Below, piece by piece: positions 12,011-23,295 of a stretch of 64,000 bases of DNA. This DNA comes from Zhengitettix transpicula (taxonomy: Eukaryota; Arthropoda; Insecta; Orthoptera; Tetrigidae). Position numbers and translations under genes: made by a program. The DNA lies in the NCBI GenBank assembly GCA_037074705.1, contig CM073591.1, positions 63,242,897 through 63,306,896 on the forward strand, in the 5' to 3' direction. A model generated the notes under the pieces. It ran no database searches. It had not been told where the DNA came from and saw only the letters and a program-made list of their open reading frames with translations. Numbering within the stretch: the stretch's first letter is position 1; each line of letters opens with the position of its first letter.

Positions 12011-14294
12011 GTAAATAACAATTTGACCTCCATGAAAGAATAATTCCAAATATTGCAGTGAAAAAGTACATAACAATGATATAAAATTTGATCTTAATCG
12101 GTTCAGCCGTTTTCTTTTGAAAACTGAAAAAAAGAGAGTTAAAACGTCTATTTTATACCATTCAGAACCAACTTATAGAATAACAATATGAAGTTTCGTA
12201 GAAAACGCTTCCACTTTTTTCTTGTGAAAATCGAAAAATTCAAGGTTTTGCCTCAATATGGCTAAGTACTTTTTCAAAGGTCTGTTTAACAACGACTTCA
12301 AGTTTAATCCAAATCGGTCTGACTGTTTTATTGCGAAAGGCGAACAAATTAAGGGAGACAGAGATAGGAATTTAGATTAATTACAGTAAATTCGCGATTT
12401 TTGGTCGTTAAGATTAATCATTTTGAAGCACGTTGTATGCGTAATGCGAGTTCGCGTTTCAGAATAGGAAGACAATATGCGGAATTGTGAAGACGTGATA
12501 AGCCATCCGCTAAAACGAGTTTTAGGAGAGAAGTGGTTTGCATTTGGTTTTTGTGGTTTCCTTGTTTCGGAATTCCGGAAACAAAACCGACGAAGATTTC
12601 CCATGCATCATCTTGATTGCATAAATTACCGCATTTGATACGTACTCCGCTATAGGACCAAGAATAACAGGTAAATTTCTGTTATTCTCTTGTTCATTAT
12701 TTTAAATTTAAAAATAAATTCATTCTGGATGTTATATTTTTTTAATCCGGAAATATTATTGTTAAAAGTTAAATCAATCATTTTTAATTTATTAAAAATC
12801 AAACATACTTTTAGACAAAATATTCGACGTTCCAAAACATGATTTTAAATTCATAGACGAGAATTTTATTCTCTTTATAGTCAAACGTCTGAAAAGGTTT
12901 TTTTAACCTACAAATTATTTTGAGGATATCTTAAATTGACATCCACGAATTTTAAGACTTAAAGATGAGCCTTTTTTTCTAATTACGTGGTCTTATGAAA
13001 AAATTGTTATCAAGAGAGCCGTACAATAATCCTATAAGTAATTCCAAGATATAACAAAATGTATTAAATCAAAAAAAAACTTGTAACAGTAACAAATAAT
13101 TTTAGATATCACGTTGAAAAAAAGATAAACTCAAGGTCCATGGTGTCAATAATTCTTGTAGAAAAAATTAACCCTTACACTAATAATGGTACACAATGTT
13201 TTCAAATCTGAGTAATGGACGGGTATAAAGCTAGTATGTGAATAGTTGTATAAATTTCAGTCATTGTATTGAGTTATATATTACACTAAGAAAAATCTCA
13301 ACCACTTCTCGTCTTAGATACATTTTTAAGTATATTACATATGTCAAGTATATATGTAAATCATTACTTAGTTCTAACTTTTAACCTAATACGACAGCGT
13401 AAGAACGCGAATACAGAAAACACATCATGAAAGGGGTGAATGGATAAGAAACAAGTGGAATGTGACAGACGTTGAAGATTATAAAAGATTTATTTTCCGT
13501 TAGTTCTCAAATAAGGAACATGGTTCGACACAAGTATATTCGTACAAGTTGGTATAACGACATATACTACACTTATATTTTTTTAAAAATGAAAATTTTA
13601 CATATATGACGGCACAATTTACAAAAAAGTATCTTATTTAATGTAAAAACAATTATTGCAAACATATATTTTTTTAAATGCACACAAGTAATTTGGCAAT
13701 CACTAGTAACTCCTGCAGAGCCTACATACGTGGCACTGGGTAGAATATAGACAGCAAACGGATCAAACGACTAAAGTGGTCAGCGAGATATCGGAAGATA
13801 TAAAGAGATCGGATTTGTATTGGCCGGAAACTTAATTAGAAAGATGCGTAATGTCGGTAGCGATTATGTGAAGTTGTAATTTCAAATACTCGAAAAATAG
13901 AAGATCGATTAAATGGTCTAAAGTTCTTGCTGACGATTATGAAAATGACGCTAAATCAATTAAAATAGAATTTAATATAAGAAAAATATTCATTTCAATA
14001 TTTCTAAACATATTCATATTAACATAATATTGCCTAATAATAAATTATAATAATGAGGTTAATGACACCTTTTTACACTCTCAGATTCCAAGAATATTTG
14101 AAAAGAAACATAACATTCGAGATAAGTGGTCGAGTAGAAATAAATGTTAAGCGGACATATGATACTATATTTCTATTGTCTTTAGACAATGCTTGCAGGT
14201 GGAAGCGGGAAAAAAAACAGGAATTTGCCATTGTGAAACGGCTTAGCTTCCTTTGGCAGGAAACGTTTTGAAAAATAATGTATGATAACGCTAA

Positions 14295-14335
14295 TATATA
14301 AATCCCGAAAGAAAAGGCTGGATGTGTTATTCAGA
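14295..14335 (+). promoter_or_regulatory. Core promoter of the plus-strand GMC gene
   Basis: TATATAAA at 14295-14302 is followed by an Inr-like TTCAGA with the presumed +1 A at 14333, only 9 nt before the ATG at 14342. The TATA-to-start spacing (about 36) is slightly longer than usual. The very short leader parallels that of the minus-strand paralogue. Confidence 0.5.
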
Positions 14336-14341
14336 TGCACG

Positions 14342-14440
14342 ATGCAACCATTGTTCGTGTTTGTTCTCCTCGCAGCTTCCTCTGGGGCCCAGAGATTCAA
14401 ACCTCCCCTGGCTTACCAGCATGGACATCATGCAAGCAAG
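14342..14440 (+). CDS. Plus-strand GMC gene exon 1 (signal peptide)
   Basis: 33 codons from ATG. The hydrophobic [13 protein letters not shown] predicts cleavage near SGA|QR. A His/Pro-containing stretch follows, then the donor AAG|GTACCA (GT at 14441-14442), phase 0. The next exon has a phase-0 acceptor with no stop in frame, so the join is consistent. Confidence 0.65.
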
Positions 14441-17400
14441 GTACCACCAATTTATAGTCGCTTATATCATAACCAGTTCTGTTGGTCGAAGTTTGTGTTT
14501 CCCAAGAAACATGGGTTAGAATTTTAGAACAAACACCCAATTATTTCTTACAGCTGGGAATTTAATACTATTTTAAATTATCAACATTCTATAATTAATT
14601 ATGTTGTTTATTTGTCTCTCTAAAAAATTAGCATACGAATTCTCGAACAATAACTCGAAGCATCACAAGGCATTTAAATACAAAAAATTGTATTTACTCT
14701 GAACAATTCGTCGAAACTGAAAAATTTGAATTATTTCTATTAAATTGATTTAGATTTGTTAGTCCTCGGTCGAGGAAATAGGATACGTCTTAATATAATA
14801 TTATATCAAAAGAATAATGCCAAATACTCAAACAAACATTGTACTTTACAAAAAATATATGATTTAAAACTACGTTAAAGATATTAATGTGACAGTAATT
14901 AGTAAATAAAAAAGTAATCATTGTTTTAATTCATCTTCAATTTCCATTCGACGGTATCAAGTCTTACATCTATTCCCGTCGAACATGAAAAAGAAAATAA
15001 GTCAGTAGTTAAATTCTAGAATATTATCATCGTAAAATAATAGCGTAACTTGATAGGATACCAGCAAACTATTTTATTAAAGAGGATCTAATCTGTTCTT
15101 CCTTTCTACGAACTCTTTCACTGAGTAATATGCTCCTTTAATGAACAGAGACTTACAAGGCTTTATAAATAAATTTTGTACATTATTTCTTCCGGAAGAC
15201 TATAGTATAGATTTATCCAGGAATAACGAATGCTTGATTCAAAAAAGCTTAAGCGATGTTTATCTACGTGGAGTTGTGAGCGATTTCTAGTGTTGTATAA
15301 ATGGTTTGCTCCGTTTAGGGCATATAAATTGAAGTTTCTTCAGACAAACTTTAAAATTTCTAGAATATACGTACAAGGCAATGTTAAAATCCCAAGATTC
15401 CGAAATAAAGGCTAGCCACTGGCATTCCAATTCTACACGATATGATTCGTACGCCCACCTTATGAAGTATAAAAATTTGAAAAGCGTAATGTTAACGACC
15501 CCAGTTTGCTATGCCGAAAGGTATGAAAGAATTAAAATATGCGTGACATACCGTTTTAGATGTAGATATGTCGCTTTCCCGAGCTAACACTCTTAATGTG
15601 AAGCAAATTTGCTAAATTTTCCCGAGACTTTATTTATGAAGTGATTCCATTTATTGTCAATCAACAGACCAAGAAAAGGTGCGTGCTCAGAAATGTTCTC
15701 CGAATTATAAATTAAACTGTTTTTGTTCGAAGTGAGGTAACGATATTAGTTTCTCTAGATTAAGAGAAAATTTGTTTGCAGTGAACCAAAGATTCAAACG
15801 GCACATCGCAACCTCTACTTTCTCACTCTGTCCGTGATTTACCAAATTTGTGTCGTCAGCGTAAAGGACTGATTTTAAGGGATCTAAATAATTCGGTAAA
15901 TCGTTATTGTAAATGATGAAAAGCAAGGGTCCCAAAATTGAGCCCTGAGGGACACCGCAGGTAATTGTTTCCCATTCTAACAGATGCTCATTTCCATCCG
16001 AGTTTACAATCGCAAATTTTTGGAGCTTATTTTTCAAGTAAGATCGCAATAAAGAAAGGGGAATTCCTCTGATACCACAGAAATGTAATTTTCGGAATAA
16101 AATGTCATGATCTATTAAATGAAATGCTTTGGAAACGTCAACAAATATTCCAGCCACTTTTAGTCTTTCGTCTATTGCGTCATGAATACTTTGAACGAAG
16201 TCGTATGAAGCCGTGTTGTTGTATTTGCCTATAATAAAACCATGCTGTGATTTGGAAATAGTTTTAAATTTCGTGAGAAAAGTTGCAATTCTCGTGTGAA
16301 CGGATTTCTCGAGAATTTTGGAGAATATCGACAAAAGCGAAATAGGGCGATAATTGGAGACGTCTGTTGTAGAACTCTTTTTGTACAATGATATGACTTT
16401 CGCGTCTTTTAGAGCATCCGGAAATATAACAGTGTTAAATATGAACTGCATTGGATTTGAGATTTCGTTACAGCAGTGTTTAACAAGTTTACTGCTGACT
16501 CCATGTATGTCACATGCAATTGAAGATTTTGAGTTTTTTATTATGTTAATAATCTCATTTAGTTGTAACGAAGAATGAAAAAAATAACCTGAATACAAGT
16601 ATGGTTAAAGTTTCTATTCATAGAAATATTTCTTCATTACTAGTGATACTAATAATTTTCATGACACTTTTCTTCATACTTAAAATAAATAACTTAACCT
16701 GGTCTTAGACCTGATTTTCAGTTAAGCTATCCTTATTTTAGAATTGATACTTTCAAAACTCTGATAAATTTACATAAAAATGTCCCTTCGTCATTTGGTC
16801 TTAGATTTAGGCTATGAAGAATTTGTGACTTGTAAATTTCTAAATTACCGAGAGCATATTTGACTATTTACGTACCTCGATATTTTTTGCTCTCGTAAGG
16901 TACAAAGAGTATTTGTGCTCTGTACTTTGCACGTTTTTTCGATACCGAGAGTACTTTTGACGTACTAAGACATCTTAAATAATTTTAAGGGAACGTTAGA
17001 CAATAGGGCGTGAATCCGTTTTATTGGATTTCGCTAAAATTCAATAATGTAGTATTGTGACCCATCTATGGTAAAGAATATAATCACGATTTTTGCGACA
17101 GAATCCCCCAAAAATGTTATTCTCATTAAAGCAAAGAAAATTCTGTTTCGCAATGTCTTACTATAAATCATCGCAATTCGATCAGTTTAAAGTTTCTAAA
17201 TTTCGGTTAGCGATGTCGGGACTACATATGTAATTTCATAAAGATAAATTATCGATCACAGCCACACAAAAAAAAGGAATCCAAGGAGTGTAAAAGCTAC
17301 AAAATATAATTTTCATATTTTCTATTTTTGGAATCCGAACTTTCTTTACTGTACAACTGACACTTTTATCTATTGAAAGCGGTCCACATATCGTATTAAA

Positions 17401-20400
17401 AATAAAATCTGAAGATTGTTAAACCATTTTTCTCGGTGTTACAGCTTATTTTAAGTGACGACCTGAATCCGATGTTACAAGATCCAAGAGGACGCTTATC
17501 CACGTCTAAAGGCAAACCAGATGTCTTCAATACAAACATACCAAGTAAGTAACAATCTACGTCTCACTTTATATTTCAATTTTTTCGGTAGCGGTGAAGA
17601 ATTAGGGAAGTAAGTTTCGTTGTGATTCGTGCTCATTCCTTCCGGAGTTCATAAAAATTTCCTTGTCTGTAGCAATTAAAACGAAAAAATATATTGTGTA
17701 CATTGAACTTAAAAATAATTTGATTCATTGCTTTAAATCAATTCATTATTTAAAAATAAGGGCATGGAAATCATATAAAATATATTTTACAATATTTGAC
17801 ATTGAAATCGTAAGAAAAACGCTAGACCAATCTTAAGACTTTCCTGTTTTACTTGTGCCATAAATCGTCTATTTTTTTTAGAGTAACAGGTTACATGCGG
17901 GTAATCTACATGGTGGAAACTCCCCTTTAATAGGAAGGGATTTGAAAGGGAGGATGCGGAAGGGTAGAGGAAGATAGTCAAGGGTTAACTAGGACCCCCG
18001 GGCTATATTTTAAGGATCCTTCCCGGCATTCACATAAAAGTGATGCAGGACAAGCACTATAAAACCTGCAACAGGTAGGTCGGGCGCTTGATACTTGTTC
18101 CACGCCCTTCTGATGGCGGTTGAGGAGTTTGCTTTGAGGAGGCAGCGTTCCCTTCTCTGTGCCTCGACAAGTTTAGGAGGCAGCTGGCCGACTGTTCCAA
18201 TAGAAACAGAGAACAACTCTTGACAGATGGCCAAGGTCTGTGACACCGGAACATACACCTCTCAAAACAGGCCGAGGTGCCTCGGCTTGTGGGAACCTTA
18301 GTTCAAAAACGGAGAGAGGAAAAGGCATCCCCAATGCATACCGGCTTGATATCACTCAAGACAATGTATCCATGGTGTTTCAGAAGCGTCGGAGAAGAAT
18401 TGCTTGATGTCGGCGTCTTCTGACAAACCTCCTCTTGATGTGGGGATGCGATTATTTTCGAACAAGTTGTTCAGCCCGCTGTTTCATCAGCAATGCGAGT
18501 TGGCAGAGACGTCTGGCGACTACCCTGAGGACGCCTCCTTGCGGCTCCTTGACACCTACGACGCCGTGGTCGTGGGGGCAGGATCCACGGGCTCCATAGT
18601 CGCGGCGAGGCTGAGCGAGAACCGGAAATGGAAGGTAACGGACGTCCTAACACCTGTACTCAAGTATTCAAAATATGTGGGCATAATAAATAATTCTACC
18701 ATACTGTCGTTGACGGACAACTTCGGAAATAGGTTAAGTTTAATGCTATTAATAGGTCCAAAAACAGCGCTATTATAAATTATAACTTTTCATAGTAAAA
18801 AAAATATTTTTATATTAATTGTATAAAATAAGCGGCACATTATAACGAAGTGGGCTTCGAATCTCCATCCTCGTTTCCTTGCATTCCCGAAATAATAAAG
18901 GAAGTGCTGCGTTAGGCTTTATAACGAGATCAAGATCGCTTTCTTCTCAATAACCCAAAAGTGTCCTAGCAAAGATGAAGCTACGCCTTAAGAGATCAGC
19001 CCACTGTTCACTCCAAACTAAATATGTGCCATTCAATTTGATAGTCTGGCAGTTGTCTGCAGCTATTATTCCTACTTCAATTTTAGGACACAACCCTGAA
19101 GCTGTAATTATATTGGCTACATTAATACTTTACACATTGTATTCATACCTATATAAATTAGAATTTAGAAATTCCACAAAAATACTGTGATATTTAAGAT
19201 GAGAAAGACAAGATCTTATTTGCCCATCAGTTTTTCCTTGTTTCCTTGGTTCGGCGTAATATTAGAAATTCACTTTATCGGTCCTTCAAATTTTACGTTT
19301 TATCAATTGACAAGGGTCATAACACAAATAATTTAAATAGAAAAATAAACGTAATTTATATTCTAATTGGCGATTGAAGCAAATGTAACTCTTTTAATAT
19401 CCATTTATTAAAACGTATTCATACACTTAAGGTTCTATTACTTATATTTTCATTATGCGGTATATTGGACGTTTTTACTGTAACATTTGAAATCAATAAA
19501 ACTATGGTTATGAAGTGGAATTAAAATGACAAATTTACGTATGTTTGAAACTGAATAATAATAAAGATAGCCAAATAGAGACCAAAGAAGTGATGATATA
19601 AATAGCACACGTTTCTGGAAGCCTTCATCTGGTTAGAAAAAATAAAAAGCACAAGAGTCTAGAGCGACACAACTTCACAAAAGTTTTGAGTTTTGTCAAC
19701 TGACTTGTGCAGTTGTGTCGCTCTAGACTCTTGTGCTTTTTATTTTTTCTAAGCAGATGAAGGCTTCCAGAAACGTTGTGTACTATTTATATCATCACTT
19801 CTTTTGTCTCTATTTGGCTATCTTTCTTATTATGAAGTGGAATTATTTACTTTCTTCACGCAGGACTATGAACTGTTCCAAAGTTGAAATTAATAAAATT
19901 AAAAGCTTAATGTGATGTCTGATTAAACTTCTAACAGAAAAGTCTTCTTTCAAGTTTTTAATGTAAGGAAGCTGTCCCAAATATTGTAAAAGTGTGATTG
20001 GAACACCCTAACTTGGGTCGCTGGTTACGTACTTGAAGTTAAAATTTAACTCGACCTAGTGGGTCTAAGTGTACCAAAATTAATTTCCAGGAAATTTATT
20101 TTTAGAGTCAATGTATTTCTATGGTGGAAAGATGCAAGAAATAAGTCTAAAATCTTCTAAGTAACAATTTCGGAATCAATAGGTTTGATAATTTTTTATT
20201 TTTTTTATCTGTTGATTTAAGGTCGCGTCAACCTATAGGTTATTGGCGACCCTCTGAAAGTATTTACAAAATTAACTTACAGTAAGTTAGAAAATTTCTA
20301 ATTTTGAACAACGTTTAAAATAGCGGATGACAATTTAGCGTCGGAGACGAAATTGTATGATGAATATGAACGAATTTTAACTATTTGAATTAATAAATTG

Positions 20401-23294
20401 GATTATAATATCTTCCCATCAGAATAATTCAAGTCATAGTCGTTTTACTCTCCTACATCCACATTTTAGATAAAAAAGAAAATGTTTTAATAAGTTTCTT
20501 TTTTACTAATTAATAGCGTAAATCGATTATTTTTCTGAGAATGGAACCATAACTATTTGCAGGTTTTGTTACTGGAAGCGGGCGGCGACCCACCGTTCGT
20601 GTCACAGGTTCCCGGTTTGTGGGTCATGATGTTGAACGGAGATCCCACGTACACATGGCAGTTCCAGCTAGAACCGCAGGAGCATGTTTGCAAGGGATTA
20701 CGCAGCGGCAGATGTAACTGGGGAATAGGAAAGATGCTGGGAGGCAGCGGCGGCCATAACGGGATGGTCTATCTGCGAGGGAGAAAGTAAGATACAACAA
20801 CAAAATAATAGTCTGGATCAGGTGTCTTCTAACATGTCGTCACGTACATCATTCATTTTATTGAAGTAAAAATAAATAATTGTTACAGAGCAAATATCTA
20901 TTATACAAAACGACGATTGTGTGAATTTGTACATTCCGGTATATTCGGGTTAGAAGTCGGGTTAGCTCGGGTTTCTTCCGAAATCATACCTCAGTCTCCA
21001 ATGTCTGTTTATAATATATAGTTGCTTTTTACTCTCAAATGCAAGTGTGTGAAATTGTTGATGATAATAGCCTCGTATTTGAGTAATTTTAATAATTATT
21101 TATTAATGCTGATGAAAACAACCAAAAATATTTTATATAATTATAAATTACAATAACTTCATTAATATAGGCGATGTTAGTGTTTTGTGTTTATAAAGCT
21201 TATTTAATTAAGATTCAAAATTTGTTAGACTAAAAATTATCTGAAATTGTTTTTAATATAGAATAGCAGTGACTGAATTCTCCTTCACAGAATATAAGAA
21301 ATTGTCTGCATCATTCAGTGGACATTTTTAACGTACAAAAGACTTGGAGTCTCTACATGAGTTGTCTTCACCCTTTCGTTTTAAAGTATAATTTCTTGTG
21401 TGGTTTTACGTACAAATAATTGGAAATGATTCGTTTTCAAAAAGTTTCCGCAACCAATTTTCTCGGTCCCGTTTAGGCCTAAGAGATATAATATATGATT
21501 ATTATGCCTTAATAAAATAAACGTGTGATGATCCTTGTTCAAACATTTCTAAATAAATTTCTAGTTCTGCAAAGTCTATAATATTCGTATAGTTCTACCC
21601 GTTGTACATAAATATTATTTCGTCTTGTATTCAAATAACTGACTGCGCCTAGGATTCCGTTACATACTGACGGATAATCGTCAATGTTGGTTAAAAATGT
21701 CGCTGAATTCACCTTACTGAATAATGGTTATAGTTTTGAATCTGAAGGCAAATCTGTACACCAGTAGCTGATTGAGCACGTAAAATTTACAGTGGCTTTT
21801 CAGGTAATGATTTACTAAAAGTAGAATAAACGTAGATGTTAAAATGTAAAATTATTTATTTTTTCTAGGGCTGATTACGAGAAATGGGCCTCAATGGGTA
21901 ACGACGGCTGGAGCTACGAAGACGTTCTGCAATTCTTCAGGAAGACGGAAAAAGCGACATCAAAAGATATTCTTTCACTGCCCGACGCATTGAAGTACCA
22001 CGGAATAAACGGGGAGATGGAGGTTGTCTTACCTAACGCAAGTGTCCCTGTAGTTGAAGCTGTCCGAATCGGAGCCACCGCAGCCAACTTTCATCATATA
22101 GTCGACTTGAACAGGGGTGACGCCCCTGGAACAGGTTACGGATTTGCTCAGTTGAATATAAGAAATGGAACAAGGTGTAGCTCCGCTAAAGGACTGCTCG
22201 GTTCTTCCAAGGGTAGGAAAAATTTCCACGTAATCAGGAATGCCGTCGCATCAAAAGTTCTGATAGACCCTGAAGTTAAACAAGTCGTCGGACTGAAGTT
22301 CACTTTAAACGGCAAATTAAAGGAGGTAAAAATCGCTAAGGAGGTAGTGATTTCAGGGGGAAGTATACTCTCACCCCAACTGCTCATGTTGTCTGGAATT
22401 GGACCTAAGGATCACTTAAGAGAGTTGGGAATTTCTCAGATAATGGACCTTCCGGTCGGTTACAACTTGATTGACCATCCCATTTACATAGGACTGGTAT
22501 TCTGCTTTGAAAAAGGTTCTCTTCAGATTCCAGGCTTTATGGATTCAGCCTATCAATATCTGAAAAACCGCAGTGGTTATCTTTCAGCAGTCGGTTCGAC
22601 CTCCTTCGTCGTATTCGCTCGGACTAGATTCGCGAACACGTCCAACTATGAACCAGACGTCCAGATATCGTTTCTCATTTCTACAGACTTTTTTCCCTTG
22701 CGGGAAGAGTTTTCCAGCCATAAAGCAGATATCAAATCTAGTGTGGATGAGCTAATCAGCAAGTACGACATTGTCATCCCTACTATATACCTGATTCAGC
22801 CGAGAAGTTCGGGGAGGATCACACTCAACAGTTCCAACGAATCGGTTCCGCCACTTATTGACCCGCGGTACTTTAGCGACGCCATGGATGTTAACGTTCT
22901 TGTCGATGGCATTAGGATCGCAGCCAATATTGGCAAAAACATTCCCGGGATAGCAAAAGTCACCAATATAAAGACGTCCGCTTGTCCCTACGAGACTATG
23001 ACGGAGGCCTACTGGCGATGCTCACTCAAGTACTTTACAATCCCGTCACTACACGCCGTCGGTAGCAACAAGATGGGTCCGGACAGTGATGCGTCCTCCG
23101 TGGTAGATCCAAGACTAAGGGTTCGAGGGCTGAAAGGCCTCAGAGTAGCCGACGCCTCCATCATGCCTTACATTCCTAGGGGAAACACCAACGCCGCCTG
23201 CTTCATGGTGGCTGAGAAGGCAGCGCAGATGATTAAAGATGACTGGTCCGAGGATGCGGCGCAGAGCTCTGTAAAGTTAGGATCAACTAAATAA
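14342..23294 (+). CDS. GMC oxidoreductase (glucose-dehydrogenase-like), five exons
   Basis: A predicted secreted FAD-dependent oxidoreductase of about 699 residues. Exons are 14342-14440, 17445-17544, 18384-18634, 20563-20786 and 21869-23294. All junctions are GT/AG and phases match throughout (0, 1, 0, 2). Features in order: signal peptide (about 1-17); a low-complexity N-terminal extension; FAD ADP-binding [10 protein letters not shown] at about 128-137; LLLEAGGDP at 152-160; GMC signature 1 ([14 protein letters not shown]); GMC signature 2 (GGSILSPQ...LSGIGP, about 388-404); and the C-terminal pair His620 ([10 protein letters not shown]) with Asn666 (RGNTNAAC). No stop or frameshift is seen, so it looks functional. 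Substrate cannot be read from sequence. The size slightly exceeds the usual 600-640 because of the N-terminal extension. The two 5' exons are inferred from splice logic, while exons 3-5 are certain by homology. Confidence 0.85.
14441..17444. other. Intron 1 of the plus-strand GMC gene
   Basis: About 3 kb. It contains an antisense, truncated non-LTR reverse transcriptase (15590-16598). The remainder is A+T-rich with nothing else recognised. Confidence 0.6.
15590..16598 (-). pseudogene. Truncated non-LTR retrotransposon reverse transcriptase
   Basis: An open stretch of 297 codons carries ordered reverse-transcriptase motifs: [38 protein letters not shown] (motif A aspartate kept), [22 protein letters not shown], and the YADDT active site. 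This is the Jockey/CR1-like layout. It has no endonuclease domain at the 5' side and no gag-like frame. After NLEK the frame shifts near 15750. Recognisable coding ([10 protein letters not shown]) continues in another frame to about 15590, where the copy stops. It is a dead fragment, antisense within the GMC intron. Confidence 0.9.
17445..17544 (+). CDS. Plus-strand GMC gene exon 2
   Basis: Acceptor GTTACAG (AG at 17443-17444), 33 codons plus one base, donor A|GTAAGT at 17545. The reading starts [11 protein letters not shown] and ends NTNIP plus one leftover A. This is exactly the phase needed by exon 3, which begins AA-GCG. Composition is more G+C-rich than the flanks. No family motif is visible. 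It encodes part of the N-terminal extension, so the evidence is splice sites, open frame and phase only. Confidence 0.6.
17545..18383. other. Intron 2 of the plus-strand GMC gene
   Basis: The intron holds a retroposon copy (17872-18334) whose 5' end lies only about 50 bp before the exon 3 acceptor. Confidence 0.6.
17872..18334 (-). mobile_element. Poly(A)-tailed retroposon, copy A
   Basis: Member of the family defined by nine copies in this window. The 3' end on the minus strand is a GTAaCCTGTTACtCTA-like motif followed by an A run, seen here as T's at 17872-17879. The 5' end is near GGGGATGCC at about 18334. This copy is near full length but diverged, with ATTGTTCCAATAG-type changes in its middle. 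Confidence 0.8.
18384..18634 (+). CDS. Plus-strand GMC gene exon 3 (FAD motif)
   Basis: Acceptor GTGTTTCAG (AG at 18382-18383), donor AAG|GTAACG (GT at 18635). It encodes [19 protein letters not shown], the dinucleotide-binding βαβ turn of the FAD domain. An in-frame ATG at 18407 gives a shorter 625-residue start without a signal peptide. I prefer the longer model because the frame stays open to the acceptor and matches exon 2 in phase. Confidence 0.9.
18762..19165 (+). repeat. Dispersed repeat, partner of 8566-8905
   Basis: It starts aaacagcgctattataaatt and follows the same block order as 8566-8905, with a roughly 60-bp insertion around 19040-19100. Confidence 0.7.
19557..19834. mobile_element. 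Fold-back (hairpin) element
   Basis: Arms of about 120 bp (19557-19675 and 19711-19834) are inverted repeats of each other with only a few mismatches. They enclose a loop of about 35 bp. The arms contain GCACAAGAGTCTAGAGCG and GGAAGCCTTCATCTG and end with a CCAAATAGAGAC block. A 15-bp direct repeat (TATGAAGTGGAATTA) lies at 19509-19523 and 19831-19845. Single arms of the same family occur elsewhere in the window. No transposase is present, so it is non-autonomous. Confidence 0.8.
20395..20500 (-). repeat. 155-bp dispersed repeat, inverted diverged copy 3
   Basis: The minus strand reads through GTGGATgTAGGAGAGTAAA, then ACTTGAATTATTCTGATG, matching the 3' two-thirds of the copies at 8926 and 11855. 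Confidence 0.7.
20563..20786 (+). CDS. Plus-strand GMC gene exon 4
   Basis: Acceptor TTTGCAG (AG at 20561-20562), donor AA|GTAAGA (GT at 20787), phase 2. It encodes LLLEAGGDP (FAD adenosine ribose contact) and GMC signature 1, here [14 protein letters not shown]. The usual insect form is GGSSVLNGM. The Asn-Gly-Met core is kept and the preceding pair is changed. Confidence 0.95.
20787..21868. other. Intron 4 of the plus-strand GMC gene
   Basis: About 1.1 kb of A+T-rich sequence. Nothing recognisable. Confidence 0.7.
21869..23294 (+). CDS. Plus-strand GMC gene exon 5 (catalytic part)
   Basis: Acceptor TTTTCTAG (AG at 21867-21868). The first base completes the split Lys codon, followed by [19 protein letters not shown], a hallmark GMC segment. 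The exon carries GMC signature 2, the substrate-binding domain and the His/Asn catalytic pair, and ends at TAA 23292-23294. It has 474 residues without interruption, and its G+C is well above the introns. Confidence 0.97.
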
Positions 23295-23295
23295 A
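23290..23295 (+). terminator. AATAAA polyadenylation signal candidate
   Basis: AATAAA overlaps the GMC stop codon. No later canonical AATAAA is close, so either a very short 3' UTR or a variant downstream signal is used. Confidence 0.35.

Larger units (their letters stand above)
6062..14290. other. Intergenic region between the divergent GMC promoters
   Basis: About 8.2 kb with no recognisable gene. It contains two copies of a 155-bp repeat (8926-9080, 11850-12010), one member of a longer direct-repeat pair (8566-8905), and a near-palindrome with a TTCCGGAA core at about 12565-12582. One open frame, at 11037-11258, sits in a G+C-richer patch but is unrecognised. Confidence 0.6.
18635..20562. 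other. Intron 3 of the plus-strand GMC gene
   Basis: About 1.9 kb. It contains the direct repeat 18762-19165, the fold-back element 19557-19834 and an inverted copy of the 155-bp repeat at about 20395-20500. Confidence 0.7.

Noticed and set aside
12565..12582. Palindrome around TTCCGGAA as a STAT site
   Set aside because: A single short palindrome nearly 2 kb from any promoter has no supporting context.
18010..18355. Overlapping minus-strand frames near the GMC gene that look conserved
   Set aside because: They lie in retroposon copy A. Conservation reflects shared repeat ancestry, not a host gene.
22029..22755. Open frames on both strands inside GMC exon 5
   Set aside because: Shadows of the real coding frame, with no independent features.
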